Source: Hyaloperonospora brassicae | Lineage: Eukaryota; Oomycota; Peronosporomycetes; Peronosporales; Peronosporaceae | Assembly: GCA_947650285.1 (NCBI GenBank) | Contig: CANTFL010001446.1 | Coordinates: forward strand, 485,001-549,000 | DNA: 64,000 bases | Direction: 5' to 3' | Shown here: piece after piece, positions 34,044-48,900 of the stretch | How the letters are laid out: each line of letters begins with the position of its first letter | Numbering within the stretch: the first letter of the stretch is position 1 | The notes under the pieces: generated by a model | What the model was told of the DNA's origin: nothing | Database searches by the model: none | Seen by the model: the letters and a program-made list of their open reading frames with translations, nothing else | Program-made: the position numbers and the translations under genes

Positions 34044-37000
34044 ATTGGAACACGCGCTGCAAAAAATTGCACCAAATCCTTAAATAAAAATTAAAATTAA
34101 AATTAAAATTAATTTTAAATATAATATATAATTGGTGTCATTTGTTGACCTCAAACGAAGATTACCATAATATGTATCATATGTATATATAGATATTGAT
34201 GTGGCAGTCAGCATGCATCCAAATTCTAATTATATAATCATGTTGGAGCAGTTACGGTGGTCTAGTTGTGTCAGCTTTTTTAATTCCTTAGACCACTAAG
34301 ATTTTGTCAAGAAGACCCTGGATCAGCTAAAAGTTTGCCTCTTATTGGGGACGTTCTGATATGCGATTTACCAATATCTTGTTATCGTGAAGCCTACGAT
34401 GCCAAGAGTGTAGTATAAAAGGGTGTCAGTATCTGTGATCACATATGTAATGCACATAAAAAACTATGTTGATTTGTACATGCATGCCGAATTCTGCATA
34501 CAGCAACATTGCCTTCAGTCTCGTAGGTTCCGGGTGGCAAGGTTCGCATCAACGCGACCATCACAACATTAATCGGAGTAGCTTGATAATTGATTTTGAC
34601 AGTGTATATTGATATTTTCTACATTGCCTACCTGATGATGTTTCGCATCGTCCGCTCTTTAATAATAGCCAAATGTTTGGCTTAGTTTTACAAAAAACAA
34701 CAGAAACACGCAAGAATAAATGGTAAGAGAGAAAGACCCCACACAAATGTGATTAAGATATATAACGAAATAAATTATATACAATTATGTGAGTTTGTGG
34801 GCCAAATGTTCTACTAACTTTCCTCATACTCAATCTTTTGTTTCTTTACAAACATATACCCAAAAGAGTTTATAGCGTTGGTAGCCTCATAGAGTGTGCT
34901 TAAGGTCCAAGTCACCTACTATTATAAACCGCTTCGCACCTTCATTTTGAGGTATTTTCAAAGTATATTAATTACATAAGCATATCTGAAAATATATATA
35001 GCATGTCAGATAAGATATATCCTATCGTACCCGCCCCGTTGGGTAATATATTGCATTGGCAACTTACAAGAAGTAATTCATTCAAATACGCGTATTTACC
35101 TCGTAAGTTTGCTATCTAACATAAAATAATAGTGACCTGCAAAGCATCCCTTCCTTTTAAACTTAAAAGGAAATGCAAGATCATCGTTTGATAATGATTT
35201 TGTGTCCGGACCTCATGGCGTAAAAATTATCAAAGTTCGTTTCATCTAGTCCGTCTTTTCTATCAACAATGGTATATATTTAAGATGTCGTTAGCAACCG
35301 TCCTTGATAGTAAATTCAATAAACCCGCCAGCAGGTCACGGTTCAATAAAATTTTTGCTCACGTGTTTTCTACATTCATATTGGGTGATAAATTTACTAT
35401 CACGCTACCCGTACCGGCTTCCTTATTTGTAATATCTATGTTGATTTATTCAAATGCCAACTTTAAGCATGGGTGGGCTAGTCGAGAACGCCATTCTACT
35501 CGCTCCTTAGCTAACACATAGCATAAGTAAATACACTTTGATCTCAACATGTATAACATGACGATCCCCTCTCTATGCTTCAACAATTAAAGGCATGGAT
35601 ATTTGGTCTTAAATAGTGATCGTGTAGGTATTTAAAAGAAAATAGCACTTTCTTTGCCAGGCCGACACGTCTGCATGCATATAAAGCCCACAATAAAATT
35701 TTGAACTTGCGTATAGTACGTAATAATTTTTTTAACTATCATGATGAAATTAATTGACATTCTCGCACACAATTGCTTTTGCGCATCATGGTGACGAGCG
35801 TACAGCCTGTTATAATGAGCATCAACTAAAGCTGATTATATGTATTTCGGTATGTCTCACAAGTACAATATCCAATTTTTTGCGCTTTGACAGCTCCCTT
35901 TGTAGTAACTTTCAAGCGACTACTTATCGACGGTCACTGCGCGTAATTGATTTCCCTATCTCGTGTTTGGCAGATCGACAACGCAATCTTAAGCATATCC
36001 TTTTAGACCGTTAGTTAAACAAAAAATATATAGTGCAGATAACAGACCAAAAAATCATCCCATTGTTAGTAGGCCTACGATAGAAAATCGAACACCACCT
36101 AGATATTTACGGTAATTAAAAGCACAATTATGGACCGTTATGCGTCGTCTGATCAATATATTTACAGAACACTGCTAGACGTCCTACAAAAATAAATGTT
36201 TAACATGTTGTCCGCTCCGGCCAGTATTTCATTTAAAGATGTATGTGAATAAGTCTTTTATCGCCTACACGACCATTCGTTTTCACTCAGAGCTTCATGA
36301 AGGCCGCAATTTTTTTATGATATTCAGTAGCCAAATTGTTTACCAAGTATATAATAGATGAGTATTGTACCCTGGATTGTGAATGTTATATCCGAATGGT
36401 GGAGGATAAACGACATGATGCGATTTCGTAGTTGATGCCGTACCAGGCAATTTCACGTTGTCATATGACACCATCTGATGCCTTTACGGAGTGGTTGTAA
36501 AACTCGTTAAGGGTGTATATATATGCATTATTATCAGAGCAGTCCTTTTTCTTTGTTCTCCCTAAATATTTCGTTACAACGATTGCTGAATACACGTGAC
36601 GCTAAAACACATGTAAGTGCAAGCCTTTAATCGGGTACCTGGAAGTACACCTTGAATTTAGATACTATCAAGCATTGTTTCGGATCTAAATATTAAAAAA
36701 AACTTCTTTCATTGTTCTGGATGTTTTAAATGTCAACCGTCAGACTTTTTTGCGCCTCCGCGATATTTTCCGAAGTCAAAGTACGAAACAAGAATGATGT
36801 GTAATGGCTAAGTGAGACGACGTTTAAGGTACGGGTCTTTCATTTTGCGTTGAAGCTGGCGGCTTTGCGATAATTTCTATAACTGATACGTCCACTTGGA
36901 ATAAATGTGTATTAATTGAACTGTCATACTTGCGAGTGACTATGCAATAGATTTCATAATTGTAGTGAATGCGAGTATCAGAAGTCGCATCGACCTTCAT

Positions 37001-37243
37001 GCAAAAGTAAATACACCAAAAAAGATCACTTTTCCGCAGTTGGGCTGGCAAAAAATTAGACATAAATAGTTTATGCTTGTCGAGATGCTTGTGTCTGTAT
37101 TTACACATAGGCAGCCTGTAAATGTATGTTTATTATAGAATTTATTATCTGCAATGTTTTTCGAATTATGATAACATTCTTCTTTCATACATTTTGTGAT
37201 AACTTAGTATGGCATTATTGGTGATGGCTTTTTTTGAAGAATC

Positions 37244-37409
37244 AAACCACAGACAATTGAATATACACTGCAACGACGCTGATAGCCGCGTCATTCATCT
37301 TTCATACGTTTAATGGTAACTGAACAATGAATTATTTACAATGGCTATGTTTATAGGTACAAACCACAGACTATCGGATATACACTGCAACGACGCCTAC
37401 AGTCGCGCC
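37244..37409. repeat. Imperfect direct repeat, 49 bp, 117-bp period
   Basis: AAACCACAGACAATTGAATA at 37244 and AAACCACAGACTATCGGATA at 37361 both continue TACACTGCAACGACGC and end in a TCGCGCC/CCGCGTC variant. The two units are about 80% identical and lie 117 bp apart; the sequence between them is only weakly similar. Confidence 0.7.
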
Positions 37410-40304
37410 TGCTTTAATTAACGGACATTATAAACGGCTAGAGAACACTTTTAGCAATATATCATTTTTCAGAATTTATGATATTGAGATCATAATCGGG
37501 AAGTCAATCCTTTGAACGCTTTATCTGTCCACCAAATTATACCATGTAATGTGTAAGACTGTTAATAATATTATACACAAATACATATTCATTATGGCAT
37601 TTGGGCGGTTGTGATGAAGTCATTTCAATTATATGACTGCTATATTCCGCACGACTTAAAACCTTTTCCAGGGCATTCCGGTTGTACAATCTCTATACTG
37701 GTGCATGGACGGGCAATGACAAACGAGTTATATTTGGATGATGATGAAGTAAATACTATTAATCTATCTCCCATCAACCGGACCTAAAGCTTCGGTATGT
37801 CAGCATACTTACGCAATAATTAATTTTCCGGGATTTTTGACGGCCAAATGTAGATGGTAATTCCAAAAACTGTAAGATTATATAAGAGGCTAAATTCGAA
37901 TGATGGATCCAATCGATACATAAATAAATGAGTTGATCGTGATCGGTTTCACATCATCATCTCTGTATCTAGGGTTCGTTCTAGTATTAAACTCGCAATC
38001 TTATCGAGATAGTCCGAAATCTTCGATAACAATTAATAGTGCAAAGACGATGATATAGCCTGGCGACGTTCTTCATGAATGCTTTGACTGGTATAAGTCT
38101 AATTTTATACTCTTGACTATACATGTGGGATGCCACCCTATACAATACATTGCACCAAAAAGATGTAATGTTCCATATCGGTGGACGACTTGTAATTTTA
38201 AGATATATCAATTTGTAAAAGTATGATTTTCTTATATATTGAATTATACCGAAATATCTTTTTTTAGTGTAATCATCTTTATTTGCTCTGTTGAATGGTC
38301 GATATGTATTGATAGGTTAGAAAAAAATCAATTGAATCCTATGAAGACAGTGAAGAAGCTTCGGCAGCATCAGTCACCTAAAATGTAACGAACGGTACAA
38401 GCGAGCATTTCCATACCTCATCCAGCGAAATATAATCTTATTTTCTGCGTATCTCCCCGTTTCAATGCTATTAGCCTCTTTAACATGACACCTCGTTCTA
38501 ACACCTAAGTTATAATCGAACGACATTCTAGTACATACCGAAGACAAAACATTACACATACAAGAAGACCAGTGCATTCGTTTTAGTCACAACGGATCGT
38601 GGTTAATTAACGTACCCGCACTTACTCAATTATGTATATATTTAAAATTGGCAATCCATACTCGACAAGATGAAGATTCATGTATCTCACTTCTCGACAA
38701 ATTTCGCAGTTTCAGCATAAATTAAAAAATGTATCATATCCGAAAATTTGCTTATGATTGCACCTCAAAAGCGAAAGTATTGTGTAGCGTCCACCACCTT
38801 ATATTATTTTTTACTATCCTAGGGAAAAACGCCGGACATGTCGTATAATTTTTTTGGTCTAATATGAAGCTATTTACCTGAAAAATAGGAACAACGAGCT
38901 GCAATGAGCTTGAATATATTCAAATATACCGTATCCATTAAAATTTACTACCGATTTCAGTTCCGATTTTATAGGCACCGAATGAGGTAATAAGGCATAT
39001 TTGGACCATAACCCGTCAAAATGGTTCTTTACGTCTTGAAGGTGCTCCCACCAGTGGTATGCGTATTGGGTGACCACGAATCAGGCTACGTTTTAGGATT
39101 ATCCCTAAGCAACCTTTGCGTCTTTATTTTGAGCACGTACTAGATCGAAATCCGCTAAATTAGACTTCAATGAACAATAATTTCATGATTGGTCACATCG
39201 CTCTACATAAAATCGATAATGCTTGTGTGTAATATAATCATTGTTGATGTAGTCGATGTCTGCGACCCAAATTTTTTTAATTTTGTTTAGTAGCATTATT
39301 ACGATAATTAGATTGTTTATAGTGCAAGTTGAACATTTTAAAACCCCACCTTGTTGCTACGGAACGTTGAATTTTGAAATGCTTCTATATATCGAAAGGC
39401 GGGTGAGCGTTTATCGCACGTATTTTTGGTGCCCTTTAAACCAACGTTTGTGCTCGCCGTATACGTAAACTTGCACATCATGATGCTTGAACAATTCATA
39501 AACTAATAGGCGGCGGTCTATGAGTACGATTGTAAGGGAATGTCTACTTAATATAAACTTCTTAAAGCTTATAAATTCAAAATTGCAGAATTATGAAAGA
39601 TAGCAGCATGATGTTATATGTAACAAACGCTTTGTAAATTCTATCAGCCCATCTGCAAAGAGGCACAATTTCTATAAATGTGACGTTAGGACAAGATTAA
39701 ACCGCCCGAATGGTATATGTAGATTATAGTTAAGGTCCTTTTTTACGAAATTCACGCCTCCTGGTAATTCTTAGTGTGCTTAACGAAGGGCTAAGATAGA
39801 ATCAGCATTTTTTATCTTACAACGTACAGACAATCTGCACATCGTCTATCCAGCTTGCTGACGACAATGCGCGATTGATAAAGCCAAATATGGTGGGCGT
39901 GTTATCTAACTAATAGCCAGTAATCAAATTCAAAATGTGACTACATAGGTACAATATACTAGTCACTTGTATCATATTTGTGCCGCATTTAAATTTAGTC
40001 ATATGACTCAGGTATGTAGCGTGACGATAGAACATACATACATACAATTCAAAACGAGGCCAGAAGCCCATAGATATGATATTTACGCCCAAAGTACACG
40101 ATAATGGTGGCTTGAGGTGGTCGAAAAGTGCATCAATGTATATATATATTATATTCTGTCGTCTTAAGTATAGAAATTTTTAAAACCCATCAACTATACT
40201 TAGGCCTAATACGCATTGATACTCCTCGGTCACCCAAATCCATTGTTCGACATAGCATGTGTAAGTTAATCTTATTACATATTAGGGGTGGTTACCTGGG
40301 GTTA

Positions 40305-40350
40305 TGGTGCAGTGGGCTAATCTTTAAAATGATGACTGCCAGTTCAATCC
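40305..40350 (+). other. tRNA-like A/B box pair (possible SINE remnant)
   Basis: TGGTGCAGTGGG (40305-40316) resembles a tRNA A box, and AGTTCAATCC (40341-40350) a B box, at tRNA-like spacing. The sequence flanking the B box does not close a T stem and no acceptor stem forms, so this is not a functional tRNA. A tRNA-derived SINE fragment is possible. Confidence 0.25.
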
Positions 40351-43300
40351 CCTCACTGTGTACAATATCCTATGAGGGTGACAATCGCAGTACGAATCCC
40401 ACAGTAGCTAAAAACACCTGCCACAACCTCTCAAAAATCATGATTGGAATATACCGGATATAGTGGGTCGTTCGCGTATCCGAATATACCTCACCAAACT
40501 AACTAATTTGCACATCACATTCATTATTAATCTATCAGCGAATGGTGTTATTACGGTGTGCTAGGTGTGACTTGATCACAGAATTAGCGACTATTGCAAC
40601 TTGTTGCTCCGATTCAACAAAAAGGTTTTGTACATACCTTTCTGTGGGTCGTAAAGCTCATGATAAATTCAATTCTCCACTTGAATCTTTCAAATGTATA
40701 TATCATACATCTCGCGCGAGATTTGTAAATACATTTAAAGAGTAGGTTTGTCCCTGATGAAAAAATTAAGGCCGACCGTCAATCTGTTTATATCCTATTG
40801 GTACAAATTAGCAGTCATAATATCAAGAGGAAGATGAGCCTATAATTTGTCAAGTGCATTTTGCGATGACTGCAAGTCATAATGTGCGAAATCGACAAGC
40901 TTACGCAATTCAAATCAAGCTGTATACAGGCTTCGACGTCCGAAATATTGTATAACTCACAGATATACTATCTTAAACGTATATATAGTGTTTAATACCC
41001 ATAAGTCAATGTTGCCTCCACGCCCTTTTCGAACGTAATCAAGCAAGTTCTTTCATTAACACTTATCTTTCTGCGCACTCGCAACGCCTATTATTTGTGT
41101 TTCAAATTGGCTGAAATAAGCGTATTTCTGCAAACAATTTATGGTTATATCAATATTATATATAAGGGGATAGGGTGTCGATCAATGGAATTGCTGCATC
41201 CTATTCAAAATTTAAGGGTACAATAAGAAGATGTTTACCATTATATTAAGTCAGGAATACGACTTATAAACATATATAGCGCTCGCTTTACTAATAATAT
41301 CGTGTACATTAAGCCATAACATAGCAACGAAGATTGTCATTATAGGCCACTAGCATATTGGAATTTACTTGTTCAGCTCGATGGAAACAAAAACAGCGCT
41401 ATCCATATAAAGTTGACCCTACAACGACTTAGTTGTACGAACTATTTTAATCGTCGAAACGACGTAACAATTCTGGGGTCCAGGCCTCACTAGACTTGAA
41501 GTTTTCGACAGGACGAACTAGTCACGTCGCAGCATTATTACTTGCCTAATGCAAGTTTCCGTAAACCAGAAACTGCAAGCTTGTGTTAATGGTCTTTATT
41601 ATTGTATTATATAGTAGTGTGGCATACGTACGCTGCTGTTTTTTCATAAAAAGAACTAGTAAGTTAATGAACATGCGGTGTGTTTGCTTGCCAAAATCGA
41701 TTGATCCAGAGTAAGAGCTCATTTCCTTCCAAAATATTTTTTTACAACAAGATGTCGGTCAATTTCGACCTGATGCCATTGCAACGTGTATGAAGGCTCA
41801 CATACTGGGAAGTTGTCGTAATTACTGAACTCATGGTGTGAGAAAACCTCTTAATCTATTCTTTTTTCGCCGAAATATGGTAATGCGGGTTAGTCAAACA
41901 ATGATTTATAAAGCACCACGTTTAAAGTCATGTATACCATACGTATATGCATTTATCAGCTCTAGCTGAAATAGCAAATATTGTCGTCGAAAATTGAATA
42001 CCTAATATAGATTTATACCATTGTTTTTATCATCTGGTGATATAGTCGACAATGTTTGGTCTGCAACAAGACGAAGCGTTTTCATGTTTGCCAAATTTAC
42101 TTTGTTTATTTCATATTGTCTCTTTTATTATTATTGATTTAGAAGGATATACATTTACCTGACGATAAAAATTTACTGACGCTACAATGTATGAAACGGA
42201 TGATATTGTAGTCTAGAAAAATCATTAAAAGTTGGATGAACTGACATTCTTATCGATGACAATAATTGGGATATAGTTGTAAAGGAAATATAAAATTGTT
42301 TGAAAATGATCGGTTTGTTTATGCACATCGTTGTATGGCGTCATGTGGCCTTTAATTTTTATTTTTTTCCTTCACCGCCAGGCCTTAGATATGAAATAAA
42401 TTAAGTATGAAAACGGAGTTATTAGCAGTACTTTGTCAAAGAAATAAAGTATGTGCATTCCCAGGGGAATTGTACATTGATTGATTAGAGGGTTGATCGC
42501 GTCTATTTGTAGTGGTCAATATCCGTGAATCAGTACGAGACATAGAGCATAAGTGGATGACTGTAAAATAATTCTTACTGTATAAATATAAGTATTCAGA
42601 AGCGTTTTGTCTATCACAATTTAGCATTGGCATCATTGATTCTAATCCGTCACAATTACTAGTTTTTATCTAAGTGAACTAAACGACAGAAATAATCTAT
42701 CGAAATAACTCAGGTGTATTATAAATACCAATTTGTAAAAAAGTGCTTTCAGATTGATACATGTCTCTGTATCTGTCACATAGTCGACACTGTTCATTAA
42801 TAAGGGGCTGATGTAAAATTGTTCATGTTATAAGTCGATACATTACTTTCTCACAGCAACTTAAACCAAAAATTTTAAATTATTTTGTACACGTAGCCCC
42901 GCCGCTATACAATAGCGTAATGCGTATCGTAGGTTAAGTATCGGTCCTCAAACGTATAGATATCTATATACAACAAAGAAAGGTATACGCTCTACAACAA
43001 CTTAGCATGTATAAGCCGCAATTCGACAATGCGCCCTATGAATCGTCTAATATTACGCCTTAAAAAGGAAAATATGTGTGTAGTATTCTTCGTGAGGATC
43101 CGGCGCAAATTTATATAAGGGTATGTTGTTGTAGAGGAGTTGCTTTGTTGTTTTACCTCTAGATAACGGACACCATTTGGTAAGAAAAGCGGTGTGATGC
43201 TAACATTTGACTGATACAGCTATCTTAACCGCCGTTTTAATAAATTGTTTAGCACTGCGAATTCATTTTCACTATGTATTATGGGTAGAGGAATCATCAT

Positions 43301-44777
43301 CGATGCTTGTATATCTTACATGCTCTGCTTAGGCGTCGCAGCATGCGTGATAACTACTGACCTTATTAATCAATTTACTGCTGCACACGGTGGGCACGAC
43401 GTTATTGTCTTCATACATTATATCACAATCATCAACTTACGCTGTATTAGATTATGTAAGATAATGGGATACCCTGTTGTATCAGCATCGCGCGTTTACC
43501 GGGACGCTGCGTATAAAACATATTTACCACAACAAACCCGTACCGCTAATTTTGGGTAAATGTGAAATTCTGGGCCTACCAGCTACTTTAAGTTGATTTG
43601 CGGAGTAATTTTCACACAGCGGCAACATCAATTACGGTCGGTCTTTCTAATTTGGCGCATTCGCTACGAATAAGGCACTTCTAAGTTAAAAATTATGCTA
43701 TCATACAAGATGCTCAAATTCATATTTGCTGTGATTTGGTGGATTCGCTATTACATATTTTTTTCGTGCCGACGTAAAGGCATGAAAAATGCTTAATAGA
43801 TGTTCTATGAACCGCTAGAGGACTGTAGTTTGAGTGACATGTTACAGTTTGTTACGGCGTATAAAATATGCTACGTTTATAGGGAGCTACATCTGATTCT
43901 ACCGATGTAGCATGTCGTATACTTTTGTGCTTGATGAATTGATAAGGCCCATTGTCATCCGGTAAGATATCATTTCGATAGCTGAGTAACTCCATGGGTC
44001 TAGTGGAAGTATTCGCTACTTAGGGTCAAAACACAAAATTGTAAACAACATTAAAGATATCCAATGAGAGACTTGGCCAAAAGCTTTCCCATCGCCACGT
44101 GTAAGATAAATTACGTTTGTTCTTAGCCCATAACATCAACTATTTGTCATATCTTATAATTTGTGCAACTAGACTAGACAAAAGCCCGATTCAGTTTTTT
44201 TATAAAAAGGAACATGACATGAGACGGATGCGCTAATAAATCAGGTAGTTTTCATAATCCTTTTTATAACTATATTTCTTAAAAGATATTTATTTAGCTT
44301 TGCCCTGCATGGGTAGACCGATGAACACTAAAACGTAATGCAAATAAGAGCAAATTTAAACTAAAAATCCACAGATTAAAGCATTTGAATATTCATCGGT
44401 AAAAAGGGGTTTCTAGCATTTTTTTATAGCTCAATGTGTACAAATATCATAAGCTAAAATGTACATGCAGAATTTTAATAATCAACAAAGTTTTGAATGT
44501 CCTTACTGATTGTTAGAGATGTTCATATAGGGTTGATAGAAAATACGTGCCTAAACGAGATATGCCGAATAGATATGACGTCAGGGAGTAGTATAAAAAC
44601 CACGAACTGAACACATTATATATATTTATGTATTATATCATTTCTGACAAATAATATTTATTCCAGTATAATGGCTGCGCATTGTATTATAACATTATAT
44701 AATTATATCTTTCTGACATATGTCGATTTCTATAAATAGTATAAAAAAATTTCTACAATTGGAGACCAAAAAGATTA

Positions 44778-45909
44778 GGCCACGACTAAGAGCACACCCC
44801 ACTTTTACTAGGGGCACACTCCATTTTTGCTACGGGCACACCGTCCCGCCTAAAATGATACAAAAACTTCATATTATATACTGCAGAATAGTGTGCGTGT
44901 ACGGGTCAGTACAGCTGAATCTAGAAGCACCCAACCGAATTGCTGAAAGTGTTCGTCCCGGGGATCTGGCCGTCAATGACGTGAATTCCATCTACTGCAA
45001 AAGAAGAAGAACATGTCTTTAACACCCATCTGGCCGCGCAATTGCGTCTATGTCCTCTCATTCTCACAATCATACAATACGACTGACAACACCGGATAAT
45101 CAGACACGCGCCAGCTAAACTCCCAAAACGGCGTACGAAGTCCCAAGAGAGGGGCAACCGTCGCTAGATTAGCTTCAACCCCGACCTGCCGCTCTCAATG
45201 GTACCAGGTTTCTTGCCAGGAACGAAATGGAACCAACTTCAAACGGTTTTGCAGATATCAAGGGTATGCCATCATCGTCGCCAGATCAAAGAAAACGAAG
45301 CGGGGTCTGCAAATGGTCTACTACAAGTGCGATCGTGGCGGGACCTATAGAACAGTCATAACCTCAGCGACGGTGAAAGGAAGCGACAGAATTCCAGCAT
45401 GTTGATGAAATACTTCGTGCGTAATTGTTTTTGCATCTTCTTACCTGAAATGATTTGCCCAAAGTGTGACATTTAACGGTATGTACCGGCACGTACCTCG
45501 TCACAGATGGTAGCCTCAAATTCTACACATGCTGAAAGCCGTATGTGTTTGCCCGTGCCTGTCTCGGCTAAAACGTCGAAAAAAACGAGTCGTTGCCACT
45601 GCCGATGGTCAGGTCACTCGGCATTGTACCATCGGATTGATTATCGTGTTCGAGACAGTAAAGATTCCAGCAGACATTGCTCGTTTGGATACCGCCCTGG
45701 TCACAATGTATTGATAATTTCTCGTGCAAGAGTGGATCTGCCGTATGAGGTTGGGAGATAGGAAGCAGTAGTCAATGACTACTGTTTTACATATTCATTC
45801 TGCAGTATATAACGAGAAGCCCTTTTTATCATTTCAAGTGGGCTGGTGTGCCCGTAGCAAAAACGAAGTGTGCCCCTGGCAAAAGTGGGGTGTGCCCCTA
45901 GTCGTGGCC
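44778..45909 (+). mobile_element. TIR element, copy B (1132 bp)
   Basis: Nearly identical to copy A but inverted. Termini are GGCCACGAC...GTCGTGGCC with sub-terminal GGGCACAC repeats. The + strand reads the FAR1/Mutator-like fragment at about 45195-45405 (GYAIIVARSKK, YKCDRGGTYR), then a stop. Another open stretch at 45529-45714 (61 codons, motif VVATADGQVTRH) has a faint retropepsin-like look but no catalytic triad. Flanks are AAGATTA and GGATAATTA, without a clear duplication. High similarity between A and B indicates recent mobility or conversion. Confidence 0.85.
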
Positions 45910-48900
45910 GGATAATTATATACACGCATAACCTTTTATCTTCTTCTTCGATCACATTAAAGGACGTACTGTTTACAAAACGAACAATTAAAAGTATTAT
46001 TTTCGCTCTGCCTGGAGGATAGAAATGATCATTTATGTGATACGTATATTGCTATATATACTCTATCAACGACGGTAGGACATCCTATTCCCATCCTTAG
46101 ATTTTAAACCGGAGTAGCATAAGGATATTTTTTAATTTGATGCAGCAAATCGATATAAGGTATGGTATAATTAAAGGTTTGTTGATCGATTCAAGATGTA
46201 GCAATATGATATTATAAAAATGTGTACGTCAATTAGTCAGGACTGATTAAAAATAGCTTGATCACAAAATTCGAAAATCGCGTTTTCATCATCTAGGAAA
46301 TCGGCTCAAATAAACAATGATATTCTCCGCGCCTTTTGATCTTAAACAGTACTTATTTATTGTCGTGAGTAAGATAAAATGTTGTGGAACCATGTGAAAT
46401 ATTCGCCTGTTCTCCAATTGATATCAGTAGCGATCGCATCATAAAGTATAAACTATTAAACGAAAATATTGTTTTGTATAGCCCCAAAGATCTGATCTCT
46501 TAATGTTTAAGTATGTTATGGCTTGTATCAAACTCTCCCTGTTGTTTATGGGCTAATTTAATATAAAATCATTTAGCAATTTCAATTTGAATCGTTGAAA
46601 AAATGAGAATGACCAATCAATTTTGATCGGTGATCAATAGCTATCAGTATTTGTCAATTCATACGTCATACGTATACAGGACGCATTGAAGCAACAGTTG
46701 GTGATTTCCTGCTGATTGGGACATTTTACAATTTCGAATGCATTCGTATGTATTGCATCCGTACAGATTCGTTTTACAATTTATCGCGAAACGTCACATC
46801 GTTCAGTGCACTGATTTTGTATAATTGAACAAACGTATCTTAAAAATGCCACGATGTGAAATTTAGCACTTTCCCTGACGCATGTTTGTTAGACTACTTT
46901 GTGTCGCAAGCAGACTTCTCAAGATTTTTTTAAACAAATGCTCATAAAGGGTACACCATGAATCTGTATGTTTGAACATTTAAATTGAAACTTTTTTACC
47001 TATTCATACATTATTCCTGGGACGAAACGATGGAAAATTTAATAACATTAAGTTATTATCTAGTTTGTATTTCGTCGTGTCAATAATTTCTTATATTAAA
47101 AGCATAGAAATGTATAGTACATCCTTTATGCACTCTAGGTCTCGTTCGTACAAAAATTCAGGAAGCTTATCGGGAACATCTGTCTGAACGACAGCATAAA
47201 CGGGCGTTTTGTATTTCGCCATCATAGGGACCTTTATCGTACACATCGATTACTGCTACATGACTCACTACCTATTCTTTTAAATTTTTACCTTTAGTCT
47301 ATTATCATTATACCTCTATTTCTGTCCATATGAGATATAATAAACTTCTTTTGTTACACCAGTTTCTTTTCATTGAAAAACTTTCTTTGCCACGAGTACA
47401 AATCATAATGCTAAATTTGGATCAAAAACATAATTTTAGATGTTGTCGAAGATCGATGAGCTGCTTATTCACATTGTATGATTACAGCGCTGCTGGATAT
47501 TAATCAAAAAATGCACTATCTATCGTTGACATTTATTGATGATTTTTATCATATACTTATACAAAAGACAACACGTTCGCATTGAACTATTGAACGTCAA
47601 GCGTTTATTTTAAATATAATGTAATAAACATGTTTGATAACAATCGAATCTCCAATTAAATTTAAATGCTCGATCCATGCATGCCAGATTTACTTTACGA
47701 TAATGACACATTAATCTGAACGAAGGACATATACTAGTTCGTACGTGTATCTTTATTATATATATTGGAAGTTCACCTATGCGCCAACACAATCTCAATT
47801 TAACTGTGATAGCGCAAGCACATAATCATAATAATTAGTAACTTTTATATACTTACCTTTTTAAGAACATTTTTACCTTCGAATTCGTCGATACCACTTT
47901 AATGGTATGGATAATTCCTTCGATCATCTTTTTTATCAATATCTATCAATCAACAAAACGAGATATAATGTTCAGATGTAGGAATGCTACTTACTGTGTG
48001 GATACAGCGTAAGCCTATCTGCGTGGTTGCGCTAATGCCCGAAAAGTTCGTGATGTCACCATACTTACCCGGTGGGCCTGATCGCATCTACTCACATCTT
48101 ACTTATTTCATATGTTGAAGTAAATATAAATACCTAGGACTGTATCGATGCTTAATCTGACCAACTGCAACGATGATCGATATCTTTTTTCCAAACCACT
48201 AAAAAACTATTAACCGGGATAGTTCGGCCAAATAAAACATTATGCCTACGTCAAAGCTATGTGATAATTCTTACCTAAATTCGGAACACTGATGCATATA
48301 GGCCCTATGGTGCGTAAACTGAAATTATTGCTCTTACATTGTTTCGCCAATCTTTAAAAATTAGGATCTACAAAGCCTGTCATGAGCTATGGTACAGTAG
48401 GATTCACCGTTCTTACAAATTGAATTCGCAAGTTCTTAGCATCAGTTTTGCAATTTTACCCTTTTTCATTACCTTTACATTGATTTAACGATGTGAAGTT
48501 AAGTCGATATCTCAATCTAATAGCTCGGTCACCTGTATCGGACCCTTTACGCTATCGCACACTGTTGATGCTACGTTTCTATACTTGACAGCCTATATAT
48601 CTTTTTTTCATCTTAGTAGGTACCAGCTTCGAAGATTATTTTGCAAAGGTGACATGTTTTAAAAATGAATATCGCTTTTATAGTATTTGCATCGAATAAT
48701 TATTTATAATTACTGCTGACTAGATATTGGCCTTCTGGCGCTAGTCTTATTATTCCATGTCATCTTCATTAATGTCATTATGATAACCCGTCATCAAAAC
48801 ATATTTGCTTTACTTGTGCAATTTCCACTCTATTACTTTAATGTGTGAGTAAACGCATTAAGGACAAAAGCAAAGGGGAGATAATGACCTAAACTGTGAT

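Larger units (their letters stand above)
34044..44777. other. AT-rich gene desert
   Basis: About 10.7 kb with no recognisable gene on either strand; open frames are short and of AT-biased composition. Noted inside: (AAATTA)n-like sequence at 34081-34120, a 49-bp imperfect direct repeat at 37244-37292 and 37361-37409, and a tRNA-like A/B-box pair at 40305-40350. Base composition differs sharply from the gene clusters. The content is probably old transposons eroded by mutation (inference). Confidence 0.6.

Noticed and set aside
40305..40350. A functional tRNA gene
   Set aside because: A and B box-like words are present but no acceptor or T stem forms.
45529..45714. Retropepsin domain inside the TIR element
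   Set aside because: Only a faint ADG-like word; no DTG/DSG catalytic motif.
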